Below, piece by piece: positions 1 through 9,742 of a stretch of 64,000 bases of DNA. The position numbers and the translations under genes are program-made. The notes beneath the pieces were generated by a model that saw only the letters and a program-made list of their open reading frames with translations, searched no databases and was not told where the DNA came from. Position 1 is the stretch's first letter. The number at the start of each line of letters is the position of its first letter. The DNA is from Terrisporobacter sp. (GTDB lineage: Bacteria; Bacillota_A; Clostridia; Peptostreptococcales; Peptostreptococcaceae): contig JARKUZ010000047.1 in the NCBI GenBank assembly GCA_029851945.1, positions 30,195-94,194 of the forward strand, written 5' to 3'.

Positions 1-108
1 TACAAGTTTTACAAAAATTATTAAATCTTGTGTATTAGTATTTTATCCGTATAAGTTTCACGTAAAAAGTAACCATAAATTATGGTAAGTTTTTGGAGGA
101 GAAATATT

Positions 109-1314
109 ATGAAAAGGAAAATATTAGTACCAATGTTTGCATCAGTTGTAGCATTATCAATGAACTCAGTTGCCAATGCAGATGAAAAAGCAAACGTAGA
201 GCAAAAAGAAGATAAACAAAATACTTTAAAATTAGATGAATTTAAAGATGTTTCATATAAAGTTGCAACTGTTAAAGATGGAGTAGCTGTAAAGATAAGA
301 AAACAAGGTGAAGTTAAAAAAGTAGCTTACACTGGAGAGGAATTTAAAGTTTTAGGTATTCAAGGTGAGTGGGTAAAAATATCTGACAATGGTGAAGAGG
401 GTTGGTTACCAAAAAGATTTGTAGATATAAAAGAAGCTCATGGATACACTACTGAAAATAAAGTTAACTTTAGAAAAGAAGCAAATACAGACTCTGATAT
501 AATAGATGAGTTAGATTTAGGAAGCTCACTTAAAGTTTTAGAAGACAAGGGTGAATGGGTAAAAGTTAAAAAAGGTGAAGATGAAGGATATGTTAAAGCA
601 TCTTATATTTCTGATCAAGCACCAGTTATAGAAGAACAAGTTGCTCAAGATAATCAAAATTTAAACGATGCAGCTGTTGATACTAACGTAAGCAATAACG
701 ATACAGATAATAATGATGTAAACAATAATACAAATAATTCTTCAAGCACTAGCATGAATATTAACTCAAATAGCAACAAAAATAATTCTTTAAATACTAA
801 TAAGAATACTAACTCAAACAGTAGCACAGATAGTGAATTAAATACAATAAAAAAACCTAGTTCAAATGTAAACAATGTACAAGCTGACAAGATAACTCAA
901 GATAAAAACGATTCTTACAATCCACCAGCAAGTAATACATCAGCTGCTCAAGCTGTAGTTAATTTAGCTTATGCTAAGTTAGGATCGCCATATGTTTGGG
1001 GTGCAGAAGGTCCAAATAGCTTTGACTGTTCAGGTCTTACGTCTTATGTATATAGAAATGCAGCAGGAATATCATTACCAAGATCATCAAGTGCTCAAGC
1101 TGGATTCGGGCAAACTGTAAGTAGATCTAATCTTAAACCAGGGGACTTAGTATTCTTCTCAACTAATGGGACTGGAAATGTAAGTCATGTTGGAATATAT
1201 GTAGGTGGAGGAACAATGATTCACTCACCTAAGCCAGGTAAAAGTGTTGAAACAGCGAATATAAATTCATCTTACTATTCATCAACATTTGTTACAGCAA
1301 AAAGAGTTTTATAA
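109..1314 (+). CDS. Secreted SH3 / NlpC-P60 cell-wall endopeptidase
   Basis: A 401-residue exported protein. It begins with a signal peptide (Lys-Arg start, hydrophobic core, ending near ANA-DE), followed by two bacterial SH3 domains at about residues 45-105 and 110-170. A low-complexity Asn/Ser/Thr linker (about 175-280) leads to a C-terminal NlpC/P60 domain. The catalytic triad is visible as Cys307 (FDCSG), His360 (SHVGIY) and His372 (MIHSP). Family members cleave D-Glu-mDAP bonds in peptidoglycan stem peptides, so a role in wall turnover or separation is likely. I chose the ATG at 109 because TTTGGAGGAG sits just upstream; the in-frame ATG at 82 has no ribosome binding site. The gene is monocistronic, with a terminator behind it. 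Confidence 0.93.
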   Translation: MKRKILVPMFASVVALSMNSVANADEKANVEQKEDKQNTLKLDEFKDVSYKVATVKDGVAVKIRKQGEVKKVAYTGEEFKVLGIQGEWVKISDNGEEGWLPKRFVDIKEAHGYTTENKVNFRKEANTDSDIIDELDLGSSLKVLEDKGEWVKVKKGEDEGYVKASYISDQAPVIEEQVAQDNQNLNDAAVDTNVSNNDTDNNDVNNNTNNSSSTSMNINSNSNKNNSLNTNKNTNSNSSTDSELNTIKKPSSNVNNVQADKITQDKNDSYNPPASNTSAAQAVVNLAYAKLGSPYVWGAEGPNSFDCSGLTSYVYRNAAGISLPRSSSAQAGFGQTVSRSNLKPGDLVFFSTNGTGNVSHVGIYVGGGTMIHSPKPGKSVETANINSSYYSSTFVTAKRVL

Positions 1315-1380
1315 ATGAATACTATATAATTTTATAGGAAATTAAATAATATTTATAGACTTTATAAATAGATTTTGATA

Positions 1381-1424
1381 AAAAAATATTACTGGAATTA
1401 TTAATTCCAGTAATATTTTTTTTA
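1381..1424. terminator. Bidirectional terminator between NlpC/P60 gene and ferritin
   Basis: A 17-bp inverted repeat (AATATTACTGGAATTA and its complement) is flanked by A and T runs. It lies between two convergent genes and can serve both. Confidence 0.85.
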
Positions 1425-1432
1425 TTTAGATT

Positions 1433-1942
1433 TTAAGCATTAGTTGGAGGAGTAAAAACTCTAGTTGATAGCTCTTCATCAAGCATATATAAAGCAGCCG
1501 TATTTCCTTCACATCTTCTAATCTTTTTTAGAAGAGAATTAAAAGTATTTTCTTCTTCAACTTGTTCATCTATAAACCATTTAAGGAAACTTATAGTAGC
1601 ATGTTCTCTTTCTTCGTTAGCAGTATCTGCAAGTTCATAGAATCTACGAGTCACCATTTGTTCATGGTTGTATCCTCTTTGGAAGGCATCTAATATATTC
1701 TCATAATCACTTTCTGGTTTAGCTATTTCTTCTAATTTAACCATACCGTTTTTTTGGAATATATAATCATATAGCTTCATTGCGTGGAATAGTTCTTCTT
1801 GAGCTTGAACTCTAAAGAAGTTAGCAAAACCACTTAAGTCAATAGATTCTGCATATGCTGCCATACCTAAGTAAGTATAAGAAGAGTAGAATTCAAAATT
1901 AACTTGTTCATTAAGTTGAGAAAATAATTTTTCGCTTATCAT
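1433..1942 (-). CDS. ftnA: Ferritin (iron storage)
   Basis: A 169-residue non-heme ferritin. Family members oxidise Fe(II) at a ferroxidase centre and store iron in a 24-mer cage in the cytoplasm. The sequence shows the helical-bundle pattern with ferroxidase ligands: an early Glu (NFEFYSSYTYL region), the EELFHAMK motif on helix B, and the acidic EQVEEE segment on helix D. The length is normal for bacterial FtnA. The start at 1942 is set by AGGAGATTTT just upstream on the minus strand; the longer frame to 2008 has no ribosome binding site. It stands alone, convergent with the upstream hydrolase gene. Confidence 0.93.
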   Translation of the reverse strand: MISEKLFSQLNEQVNFEFYSSYTYLGMAAYAESIDLSGFANFFRVQAQEELFHAMKLYDYIFQKNGMVKLEEIAKPESDYENILDAFQRGYNHEQMVTRRFYELADTANEEREHATISFLKWFIDEQVEEENTFNSLLKKIRRCEGNTAALYMLDEELSTRVFTPPTNA

Positions 1943-2355
1943 ATAAAATCTCCTTTCTAATTTACATCTAATTAAAAGTTTAGCATAATGCTTGATATAT
2001 ATAAACAAAATTTTCCATATATTAAATATACCTATTGAAATTTAACCAATAAATATCTTTATTAAGAAACCTAATACCAATTTATTTTAAGTAAAATAAA
2101 CTAAAAATATAACATAAGAATATTAATTAAATTACACTTTAGGAATTGATTAATTTGCTTCATTTATTTTATATTCATTGTTATATACCTTTATATCACC
2201 AATATTTACATCATTTAAATATAGTATTTGGGTGCAAATCTACACAAAACATTTGCAGTAATTATTATTAGAATTACTTCACAATAAGTAAAATTAATAT
2301 TCAAAACTAGGAAATAGTGTCATTATATTTGTTGCAATAATAATTATGGAACATA
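1943..2355. other. Long AT-rich spacer between ferritin and pyr operon
   Basis: About 410 bases without a supportable gene. It should hold the ferritin promoter near its left end; I found no convincing -35/-10 pair for it, and no RNA structure or repeat stands out. Confidence 0.5.
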
Positions 2356-2384
2356 TTGACATAAATATTAAAAGGTGCTAGAAT
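2356..2384 (+). promoter_or_regulatory. pyrB operon promoter
   Basis: TTGACA, a 17-bp spacer, then TAGAAT with an extended -10 TG (TGCTAGAAT). The predicted start near 2391 gives a leader of about 57 nt. Confidence 0.75.
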
Positions 2385-2412
2385 TCAATCAGAAATAAAA
2401 ATGCTTTTAAAT

Positions 2413-2438
2413 TCAGTCCAGAGAGGCTGACAAGGAGG
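2413..2438 (+). promoter_or_regulatory. PyrR-binding loop next to the pyrB ribosome binding site
   Basis: AGTCCAGAGAGGCT (2415-2428) matches the PyrR RNA consensus ARUCCNGNGAGGYU known from Bacillus pyr leaders. It can form a small hairpin with flanking TC/GA (2413-2430). The Shine-Dalgarno AAGGAGG follows within three bases. No terminator or antiterminator lies between promoter and pyrB, so translational repression by UMP-bound PyrR is the likely mode. pyrR itself is not in this window. Confidence 0.8.
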
Positions 2439-2447
2439 AAAAATAAA

Positions 2448-3410
2448 ATGTTATTAAAAGGAAGAAATTTAGTCCAACCAGAAGACTTTTCAATACAAGA
2501 AATAGACGAGATACTATCTTTATCTCAAAATATAATAAACAATCCAGCAAAATATTCACGTGTATGTGAGGGGAAATTACTCGCAACTTTATTTTATGAA
2601 CCATCAACAAGAACAAGATTAAGCTTTGAATCTGCCATGCATAGACTGGGCGGAAGTGTAGTAGGTTTTTCAGAGCCAAATTCATCATCTGTATCAAAAG
2701 GGGAATCTCTAGGAGATACAATAAGGACAGTATCATGCTATGCAGATGTGATAGCTATGAGACATCCAATAGCAGGTTCAGCCAATGAGGCAGTAAAATA
2801 CACGGAAGTACCATTTATAAATGCTGGAGATGGGGGAAATCAACATCCAACTCAAACACTTACAGATCTATTAACAATAAAATCTCTTAAAGGAAGTTTA
2901 GAAAATCATACTATAGGATTATGTGGAGACTTAAAAAATGGAAGAACGGTACACTCTTTAGTAAAAGCAATGGCTAGATACAAAGGAACTAAGTTTGTAT
3001 TCATTTCTCCAGATGAATTAAAGATGCCACAATATATAAAAGAAGAAATACAAAAGCAAGGTCATGCTTATTATGAAACTAATAATTTAGATGAAGTTAT
3101 TGGAGGATTAGACATACTTTATATGACGAGAGTTCAAAGGGAAAGATTTGAAAATCAAGAAGAGTATGAAAAGCTAAAAGACTACTATATATTAAATAAA
3201 ACTAAAATGAATAATGCATCGAAGGATATGCTAGTAATGCATCCATTACCAAGAGTAAATGAAATAAACGTAGATGTAGATGATGATGAAAGAGCTGTAT
3301 ATTTTAAACAAGCAAAATATGGAATGTTTGTAAGAATGGCTTTAATAATGAAATTATTAGGGATAAAAAGTAATGTAGATGTATTAGAAAGAGAATTAGA
3401 GTTAGTATAA
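2448..3410 (+). CDS. pyrB: Aspartate carbamoyltransferase catalytic subunit
   Basis: A 320-residue cytoplasmic enzyme that joins carbamoyl phosphate and aspartate, the first committed step of UMP synthesis. The carbamoyl-phosphate motif [11 protein letters not shown], the HPTQTLTDL segment and the C-terminal [10 protein letters not shown] motif are all intact, and the length is normal. No pyrI regulatory chain gene follows, so control is probably through RNA (the PyrR loop at 2413) rather than a regulatory subunit here. It is the first gene of pyrBKDE, with 39 bases to pyrK. Confidence 0.97.
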   Translation: MLLKGRNLVQPEDFSIQEIDEILSLSQNIINNPAKYSRVCEGKLLATLFYEPSTRTRLSFESAMHRLGGSVVGFSEPNSSSVSKGESLGDTIRTVSCYADVIAMRHPIAGSANEAVKYTEVPFINAGDGGNQHPTQTLTDLLTIKSLKGSLENHTIGLCGDLKNGRTVHSLVKAMARYKGTKFVFISPDELKMPQYIKEEIQKQGHAYYETNNLDEVIGGLDILYMTRVQRERFENQEEYEKLKDYYILNKTKMNNASKDMLVMHPLPRVNEINVDVDDDERAVYFKQAKYGMFVRMALIMKLLGIKSNVDVLERELELV

Positions 3411-3449
3411 AATCTTTAGTTAGCATATGACAAATGAGGGGAGAATCAC

Positions 3450-4142
3450 ATGTATAAAGTTATTGAAAATAGATATGTAGGCGAAGATATGTACCTTATG
3501 AAGGTAGCAGGTAAATTTGAAGGAGAAATGGGTCAATTTTATATGTTAAGAGCGTGGGATAAATATCCATTACTTTCAAGGCCTATAAGTATCCATGATA
3601 TAGATGAAGAAGGAATAACATTCTTATATAAAGTTGTAGGAGAAGGAACGGAAATATTAAGCAGATTGCAAGAAAATGATACTCTAAAACTAGAAGGACC
3701 ATACGGAAAAGGATATGAAAAAGTAGAAGGCAAGATAGCTTTAGTAGGTGGAGGAATTGGAGTAGCTCCACTGTACTTAGTAGCTAAAAACTTAGATAAT
3801 TGTGATGCATACTTAGGATTTAGAAATGAAGCCATATTAAAAGAAAAGTATGAAGAAGTTTGTAATGAGGTTCATATAGCAACAGGAAATACATTTGTAA
3901 CAGACATATTAGATGTAAATAAATATGACTATATATTAACTTGTGGGCCTACACCGATGATGGAAAAATTAGTTAAAATGACAGAAGGTACGAATACTAG
4001 AATAATGGTATCATTAGAAAATCATATGGCTTGTGGAGTTGGAGCTTGTTTAGTGTGTACTTGTAAAACTCAATTTGGAAATAAAAAGACATGTAAAGAT
4101 GGGCCAGTATTCTGGGGAGAGGACGTGATATTTAATGGCTAA
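3450..4142 (+). CDS. pyrK: Dihydroorotate dehydrogenase B electron-transfer subunit
   Basis: A 230-residue iron-sulfur flavoprotein that passes electrons from the PyrD FMN site to NAD+. It has the FAD-binding [10 protein letters not shown] motif near residue 45, a nucleotide-binding GGGIGVAPL loop near 100, and a C-terminal [2Fe-2S] cluster with Cys ligands in [11 protein letters not shown] plus a later KTCKDGP cysteine. The gene starts after GAGGGGAGAA and overlaps pyrD by 8 bases, which suggests translational coupling of the two partners. Confidence 0.96.
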   Translation: MYKVIENRYVGEDMYLMKVAGKFEGEMGQFYMLRAWDKYPLLSRPISIHDIDEEGITFLYKVVGEGTEILSRLQENDTLKLEGPYGKGYEKVEGKIALVGGGIGVAPLYLVAKNLDNCDAYLGFRNEAILKEKYEEVCNEVHIATGNTFVTDILDVNKYDYILTCGPTPMMEKLVKMTEGTNTRIMVSLENHMACGVGACLVCTCKTQFGNKKTCKDGPVFWGEDVIFNG

Positions 4143-5037
4143 TCTAGGAGTGAAATTCGGTAAGGTAGATTTTAAAAATCCTGTTGTAATGGCATCGGGA
4201 ACATTTGGATTCGGTAGAGAATATAACGAAATTTATGATATACAAAAACTTGGAGGAGTAAGTAGCAAAGGACTTACTTTAGAAAAGAGAGAAGGGAATA
4301 CTGGTATGAGAGTATGGGAGACTCCATCTGGTATGATGAACAGCGTTGGATTAGAAAATCCAGGAGTTCAAGGATTTATAGATAATGAATTACAATTCTT
4401 TAAAGAATTAGACTTAGTAAGAATAGCTAATGTTGGTGGTGGAACGTTAGAAGATTACTTAAAAGGTGTTGAGCTATTAAATAATCAACCAATAGACATG
4501 ATAGAGTTAAATATATCTTGTCCAAATGTTAAAGCTGGAGGAATGGCTTTTGGAATTAAAAACGAAGTGGCAAGAGAAGTTGTAAAAGAAGTAAGAAGTA
4601 TAACTGACTTACCTTTAGTAATAAAGCTATCACCAAATGCAGAAGACATAGTAGGAATGGCAAAGGTATGTGAAGAAGAAGGTGCCGATGGAGTATCTTT
4701 AGTAAATACTTTTAAAGCTCTTGCAATAGATATACACAAAAGAAAACCTGTATTTGATAATGTATATGCAGGGTTATCAGGACCAGCAATAAAGCCAATA
4801 GCACTAAGAATGGTCCATGAAGTAAGTAAAAATGTAGATATTCCAGTAATGGGAATGGGTGGAATCACAAGTGCTAAAGATGCTATAGAATTTATAATGG
4901 CAGGTTCTACATGCATACAAGTTGGTACAGCAAACTTTATAAATCCTAAAATAGGACTTGAGATAATAGATGGAATAGAAAAGTTTATGAAAGCAGAAGG
5001 AATAAAGACTTTAGACGAAATAAGAGGAATATTATAA
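4135..5037 (+). CDS. pyrD: Dihydroorotate dehydrogenase, class 1B catalytic subunit
   Basis: A 300-residue FMN enzyme that oxidises dihydroorotate to orotate. The motif [13 protein letters not shown] carries the catalytic Cys typical of class 1B enzymes, and [12 protein letters not shown] with MGMGGI forms the phosphate-binding end of the barrel. The adjacent, overlapping pyrK confirms the NAD-dependent heterotetramer type. It has no membrane-targeting N-terminus, in agreement with a soluble enzyme suited to an anaerobe. Confidence 0.97.
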   Translation: MANLGVKFGKVDFKNPVVMASGTFGFGREYNEIYDIQKLGGVSSKGLTLEKREGNTGMRVWETPSGMMNSVGLENPGVQGFIDNELQFFKELDLVRIANVGGGTLEDYLKGVELLNNQPIDMIELNISCPNVKAGGMAFGIKNEVAREVVKEVRSITDLPLVIKLSPNAEDIVGMAKVCEEEGADGVSLVNTFKALAIDIHKRKPVFDNVYAGLSGPAIKPIALRMVHEVSKNVDIPVMGMGGITSAKDAIEFIMAGSTCIQVGTANFINPKIGLEIIDGIEKFMKAEGIKTLDEIRGIL

Positions 5038-5096
5038 AGATACAATTAAATTAAAAGGGAATTATTAAATAAACATAAATTTTGGAGGGCATAAAT

Positions 5097-5681
5097 ATGA
5101 GGAAAGTAGATGTAGTAGAAATATTAAAGAAAAGTGAAGCGTTATTAGAAGGACATTTTTTATTATCATCAGGAAAGCATAGTAATAGATATGTTCAGTG
5201 TGCAAAGGTATTAAGATACCCACAATATGCTGAAGCAGTGTTAAGTACAGTAGTAGAGCAAATAAAAGATTTAGATATAGATTTAGTAGTTGGACCTGCT
5301 ATGGGTGGAGTAATAGTTTCTTATGAATTAGGAAGACAATTAAATAAAGAAACAGTATTTACTGAAAGAAAAGATGGAGTAATGGAACTAAGAAGAGGAT
5401 TTGAAGTTAAGCCAGGAGCTAAGATCATAATAGCTGAAGATGTTGTAACAACTGGTAAGTCTACAATAGAAACTAAAGAAGCTTTAGAAAAGTTAGGTGG
5501 AGAAGTTATAGGTGTTGCTTGTATAGCAAACAGAACTAGCCACGATATAGGGATGCCAATATACAGCGCTATAAAATTAGATATAGAAGTTCATGATGCA
5601 GATGAATGTCCTTTATGTAAAGAAGGAAAAGTAGAATTAGTTAAACCAGGAAGTAGAGAATTTAAAGAAATAGGAATGTAA
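5097..5681 (+). CDS. pyrE: Orotate phosphoribosyltransferase
   Basis: A 194-residue enzyme making OMP from orotate and PRPP. The PRPP-binding loop [14 protein letters not shown] is intact, and the N-terminal [11 protein letters not shown] segment is typical of the family. The start at 5097 follows TTGGAGGG at good spacing; an in-frame TTG at 5082 lies ahead of that site and is unlikely. It ends the pyr operon before a strong terminator. pyrF, pyrC and carAB are not nearby. Confidence 0.95.
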   Translation: MRKVDVVEILKKSEALLEGHFLLSSGKHSNRYVQCAKVLRYPQYAEAVLSTVVEQIKDLDIDLVVGPAMGGVIVSYELGRQLNKETVFTERKDGVMELRRGFEVKPGAKIIIAEDVVTTGKSTIETKEALEKLGGEVIGVACIANRTSHDIGMPIYSAIKLDIEVHDADECPLCKEGKVELVKPGSREFKEIGM

Positions 5682-5688
5682 TATAAAC

Positions 5689-5721
5689 AAAAAGACTAGA
5701 GATCAATCTCTAGTCTTTTTT
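5689..5721. terminator. pyr operon terminator
   Basis: The inverted repeat AAAAGACTAGAGA / TCTCTAGTCTTTT ends in a T run. Its 3' arm overlaps the last codons of the convergent small gene on the minus strand, so it may work in both directions. Confidence 0.9.
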
Positions 5722-5952
5722 ATAAAATATTGATATAAGAGTTATTTCAACCATCAAAATTATAAACATAATATAATTTCTAAACATAATATAAGATTGA
5801 CTATATTCAAATAATTGGTATTGCCAATTACTTATTAAAAATTCATCTATAAAATATAACAAAAATATAGATGTGAAAAATGAAATGATTATAGAAAATA
5901 TAACTATGCCTATAACTATGAATATTTTATTTGAATTTTTGAACTTATCCAT
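5710..5952 (-). CDS. Small two-span membrane protein, unknown function
   Basis: An 80-residue protein with two strongly hydrophobic segments (about residues 9-33 and 55-75), a short polar linker between them and a Lys-Lys-Asp C-terminus. AGGTGG precedes the ATG, which supports translation. I do not recognise a family. It is convergent with pyrE and its stop codon falls inside the shared terminator hairpin. Confidence 0.6.
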   Translation of the reverse strand: MDKFKNSNKIFIVIGIVIFSIIISFFTSIFLLYFIDEFLISNWQYQLFEYSQSYIMFRNYIMFIILMVEITLISIFYKKD

Positions 5953-6079
5953 AATTTAACCACCTTTAAAAATTTAAATCAATAGTAGTATACTATAGAC
6001 CACTTGTATTAATTTGTCATTTAATGATGCATTTAAATTTTTTAAAGATATAATATTATGTCTGAAGATACTAAATATA

Positions 6080-6973
6080 CTATTTATTTATATTAGATAC
6101 GTACTCTTTCAACTCATCAATAAAGACTTGAGTTACATTAGATATAGTTATATTCTTTGGCAATATTAAAGAGAAATATCTATAGTAAGATTCATCTATA
6201 TCTATTACTGAAATTTCATTATTTTTAACAGCAGGGTTCGTAACAAGATCAGATGTAATAGTTATTCCCATACCATTTCTAACAGCTTCTTTTACTGCAT
6301 AGTTACTACCAAAAGTAATTATATTTTTAGGAATGATTTTATTGTTGTTTAAAAACATGTCCATAAATTCTCTAGTACCAGAGCCTTCCTCGCGGGCAAT
6401 CCATTTTTCATATTTTAGCTTATCAAAAGAAAAATTACTAGAATTAAGTTCATATTCAAAAGGTGTAGCTAAAACCATCTTATCTTTTAGGAAATAATCT
6501 TGATTAAAATCTGGATATATAGAAGTACCTTCGATTAAACCTATATCAAAATTAAGCTCTTTTAGGTGATTGCATATAACAGTGGTATTTTCTATGAACA
6601 CTTCAACTATTACATCAGGATATTTATTTGAAAAACTAGCTAAAAATTGAGGAAGAAGATATTCTCCTATAGTTAAACTAGCACCAATTTTTATATGTCC
6701 CTTAAAGGAATTTGAAGTATCTCGAACATCCATATATGTAAGGTCTACCAAGTTTAAAATTTCCTTAGCTCTTTTATATAGTATATATCCACTTTCAGTT
6801 ATAAAAATGTGTTTTTGTTTTATAGATCTATTTATAAGAACTATACCAAAGTGGCTTTCTAAATTTTTTATATGAGTACTTACACTAGGTTGGGATAGAT
6901 TTAGATATTCACCAGCTTTAGTGAAGTTTTTCAATTCGACTACTGAAATAAAAGTCTTTAATTCTTCTAGCAA
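6080..6973 (-). CDS. LysR-family transcriptional regulator
   Basis: A 297-residue LysR-type regulator. An N-terminal winged helix-turn-helix (LKNFTKAGEYLNLSQPSVS) is followed by a two-lobed effector domain starting near residue 90 (GHIKIGASLTIGEYLLP). The start is a TTG at 6973, placed by GGAGG seven bases upstream; this gives the usual LEELKTF opening. It is divergent from a YeiH-type exporter gene, the classical arrangement of a LysR regulator and its target, so it probably controls that exporter and itself. The effector cannot be read from the sequence; CysB/CysL-like regulators of sulfur metabolism are a guess based on the neighbour. Confidence 0.93.
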   Translation of the reverse strand: MLEELKTFISVVELKNFTKAGEYLNLSQPSVSTHIKNLESHFGIVLINRSIKQKHIFITESGYILYKRAKEILNLVDLTYMDVRDTSNSFKGHIKIGASLTIGEYLLPQFLASFSNKYPDVIVEVFIENTTVICNHLKELNFDIGLIEGTSIYPDFNQDYFLKDKMVLATPFEYELNSSNFSFDKLKYEKWIAREEGSGTREFMDMFLNNNKIIPKNIITFGSNYAVKEAVRNGMGITITSDLVTNPAVKNNEISVIDIDESYYRYFSLILPKNITISNVTQVFIDELKEYVSNINK

Positions 6974-7032
6974 TTTGATACCTCCGATTTTTCTAATATA
7001 TATTATAAACAAATAATGTAACCTCGTTTATC

Positions 7033-7064
7033 TTAATAATAATTATATCACAAATGATTATTAA
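7033..7064. promoter_or_regulatory. Inverted repeat in LysR/exporter intergenic region
   Basis: TTAATAAT (7033-7040) and ATTATTAA (7057-7064) form 8-bp arms around a 16-bp spacer. The position between divergent genes fits a LysR operator, but the sequence is all A/T and could be chance. Confidence 0.35.
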
Positions 7065-7096
7065 TATAATTAATGGTTATTATTTTTATTATTTAT

Positions 7097-7125
7097 TTTA
7101 CTTATGAATAGGGTAAATGTATACT
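7097..7125 (+). promoter_or_regulatory. Promoter of YeiH-type exporter
   Basis: TTTACT, 17-bp spacer, TATACT, about 40 bases before the start codon. Confidence 0.6.
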
Positions 7126-7165
7126 AAAAACATAGACGAGGACGAAAAGAAAGAAGGTATTATAA

Positions 7166-8218
7166 ATGGATATTTCAAAAGGATCAGTAAAGAATAATAA
7201 AAAATTTCAATATATAAAAGAAGTAAAAGAAATATTACCAGGTTTAGGTGTATCAGTGTTAATAGGTTTAGCAAGTATGTTAATTGCTAAGGCAGTTCCT
7301 AAAATAGGAGCAGCAACTATATCTATATTTTTAGGTATGTTAGTAGGTAACTTATTCTTAAATCAAAAAGTATTTCATAAAGGCTATAAATTCTCAGAAA
7401 CTGATTTATTATCGTATTCTATAGTATTATTAGGAGCAACTTTAAGTATATCAACTCTAATGGAATTAGGATTCAATGGTATATTATTTATAGTAATTCA
7501 AATGGCTATAACTATAATAGGGGCTTTATATATAGGAAAAAAATTAGGGTTTGGAGAAAATTTTAGATACCTAATGGCAGCAGGTAATGCAGTATGTGGG
7601 TCATCTGCTATAGCGGCTACAGCTCCAGTAATTGAAGCAGAAGATAAGGATAAAGGTATATCTATAACAATAGTAAATGTTACAGGAATATTTTTAATGT
7701 TTTTACTGCCATTAATATCAGATTGGTTATATAATCTTGAGCTTGTAAAAACATCGGCTATAATAGGTGGTACATTACAATCAGTAGGACAAGTTGTTGC
7801 AAGTGGTGCTATGGTAAGTGAGCATGTAAAAGATTTATCTACGATATTTAAAATAGTAAGAGTTATACTTTTAGTAGTTGTAGTATTCACTTTTGGTCAT
7901 TTAAAAAATAAATCAAATGCTGAAATAGTAGAGGAAGAAATTCAAGATACTAAAAAAGGTAAAATAAAAGTTCCTTGGTATGTATTAGGATTTTTTATAA
8001 CATGTGCTTTATTTTCTACAAATATTATATCTCCAGATGTATCACATATTTGTAAACTATTAAGCAATAAATTAGAAATAATAGCATTAGCAGCGATTGG
8101 ATTAAGAGTAAATATAAAAGATTTAGTAAAACAAGGTAAGGCAGTATCTTTATATGGATTATTTGTAGGTATTTTACAAGTAGTTACTGCAGTTACTTTA
8201 ATAGGAATATTATTATAA
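7166..8218 (+). CDS. YeiH / UPF0324 family membrane exporter
   Basis: A 350-residue integral membrane protein with about ten hydrophobic segments. The conserved AGNAVCGSSAIAA stretch (about residues 139-151) and the IGLRVNIKDL segment near the C-terminus identify the UPF0324 family, annotated as putative sulfate exporters because of links to taurine/sulfur genes in other species; substrate is unproven. AAGAAGG precedes the ATG. It is divergent from the LysR gene that probably regulates it and ends at a perfect palindromic terminator. Confidence 0.88.
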   Translation: MDISKGSVKNNKKFQYIKEVKEILPGLGVSVLIGLASMLIAKAVPKIGAATISIFLGMLVGNLFLNQKVFHKGYKFSETDLLSYSIVLLGATLSISTLMELGFNGILFIVIQMAITIIGALYIGKKLGFGENFRYLMAAGNAVCGSSAIAATAPVIEAEDKDKGISITIVNVTGIFLMFLLPLISDWLYNLELVKTSAIIGGTLQSVGQVVASGAMVSEHVKDLSTIFKIVRVILLVVVVFTFGHLKNKSNAEIVEEEIQDTKKGKIKVPWYVLGFFITCALFSTNIISPDVSHICKLLSNKLEIIALAAIGLRVNIKDLVKQGKAVSLYGLFVGILQVVTAVTLIGILL

Positions 8219-8249
8219 AAGAGTGTTCATATGAACACTCTTTTATAAT
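8212..8249. terminator. Perfect 38-bp palindromic terminator
   Basis: A fully symmetric sequence centred between 8230 and 8231 (arm ATAAAAGAGTGTTCAT), with A-rich and T-rich ends. It serves the exporter gene on the plus strand and probably the convergent antiporter gene. Confidence 0.85.
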
Positions 8250-8300
8250 GTGAACATCAATTGTTTATTAAGTAAAGAAAGTTTAGTTATTCAAATAATA

Positions 8301-9560
8301 TTATAAGTTATGAGATTTATTTTCAGAAGTATCTTCCAATAAGTCGAGTTTTTTAGCTATAAGCTTAGTTGTACTACCTTGGACTATTAAGGTGATTAGG
8401 ATAGCCATAAATGTGATAGAAGAGATTATCTCGTAACCAGGGATTTTCATAGTAGAAATTATACCGCAAAGTGCAGCAGGTATAACTCCGGTTTCTCTCA
8501 CCCACATCATAAATAACAATTCTTTTTTTGTCCACATTGCTTTTCTGTCAGGGATAGCGCATATCAGAATACAGATTGGTCTTATTATAAAAATAAATGC
8601 TAAAACAACCAATAATGATGGTAGGAAATATTTTGTTAATACAATTAATTCAACTTGACTACCTAAAATAATGAATATAGCCATACGACATAAGGTTCCT
8701 AGGGTTTCAGCAACATAAAAATCAGCATCGTATGATTTTTGAGACAGCCAAATCTTGAAATTTTTTTTATTACCTGTAATTATTCCAACTATAAAGCAAG
8801 CCATATAGCCACTTCCACCAAATTTAGTTGCAATTTCATAAGCTATAATAACTGAAAGGATAGATATTATTGGAGCAAAATCCTTAAAAACACCATAAGG
8901 TTTATCGTTGACTAGTTTTAAAAGGACAATACCAGTAATACAGCCAACTACAGAACCCACAATAATCATTATGGATAAATCCCATATATTTTGCGTCAAA
9001 GAAAATTTACCAGAAAGTAAAATTGTAACAATTGCAGATGTCAAAATAGCTCCAGTAGCATCATTAAATGCCGATTCACTTATAACTGTTTGTGCCACCT
9101 TATCTTTAACTTTAATTTTATTAAAAATAGGTACTAATGTAGCAGGGTCAGTAGATGAAATTATTGAACCTATGAGTAGAGCTGTAATAAAAGGAATCTG
9201 GAAGTTAAATTTTACAAATTGACTTACTAAAATAGATGAAACAATGACACCTAATGTAGAAAGCAAAAAAACAGTTATTTTTACATTTTTTAATATTTTT
9301 AAATTGATTTCTTTTCCGCCTAAATAAAGTATAAAGGCAGAACCGAAAGTAAGGATAAGTTGCTTTTCTAGTTCGAAATAACTAAGATCTATCATTTCAA
9401 GAAAATAGGGCCCTAGTAAAATACCTGCTAGTAGAAATAAAACAACATCAGGTATTTTTAGTGATTCACTTAATTTACTACAAATAATACCGGTCATAGC
9501 AACAATTGCAAAGGTTATAAGTAAATTATTACTCGCTATAATTTGAATAGAATCTTCCAT
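8301..9560 (-). CDS. CPA1-type monovalent cation/proton antiporter
   Basis: A 419-residue membrane protein with about twelve hydrophobic segments. SSTDPATLVPIF and SESAFNDATGAILT are the signature helices; the Asn-Asp pair in FNDATG is typical of CPA1 (NhaP/NhaK) antiporters, which exchange Na+ or K+ for H+. There is no C-terminal TrkA-N domain, which argues against KefB-type efflux. GAGGTG precedes the ATG. It is monocistronic. A specific cation cannot be assigned from sequence. Confidence 0.9.
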   Translation of the reverse strand: MEDSIQIIASNNLLITFAIVAMTGIICSKLSESLKIPDVVLFLLAGILLGPYFLEMIDLSYFELEKQLILTFGSAFILYLGGKEINLKILKNVKITVFLLSTLGVIVSSILVSQFVKFNFQIPFITALLIGSIISSTDPATLVPIFNKIKVKDKVAQTVISESAFNDATGAILTSAIVTILLSGKFSLTQNIWDLSIMIIVGSVVGCITGIVLLKLVNDKPYGVFKDFAPIISILSVIIAYEIATKFGGSGYMACFIVGIITGNKKNFKIWLSQKSYDADFYVAETLGTLCRMAIFIILGSQVELIVLTKYFLPSLLVVLAFIFIIRPICILICAIPDRKAMWTKKELLFMMWVRETGVIPAALCGIISTMKIPGYEIISSITFMAILITLIVQGSTTKLIAKKLDLLEDTSENKSHNL

Positions 9561-9711
9561 TTAAAACACCTCACATTTTAAAATATTAATACTATAAAAA
9601 TAATATTATTTTTTATAGTATTAATATTTTTGAAAAATGGAACTGTATAATATTATTAAAAAATTATCAAATAGTTATTTTAAATATATAGTTCATTAAA
9701 GATTGTCCATA

Positions 9712-9742
9712 TAAAAAGGGAATGTAGTTTACACTACATTCC
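9712..9742 (-). terminator. Terminator of deoxynucleoside kinase operon
   Basis: On the minus strand GGAATGTAGT-GTAA-ACTACATTCC is followed by CTTTTTAT. The gene's stop codon lies inside the hairpin. Confidence 0.85.

Noticed and set aside
4485..5045. 186-codon minus-strand frame inside pyrD
   Set aside because: Complement of a conserved gene; composition is typical of an antisense shadow.
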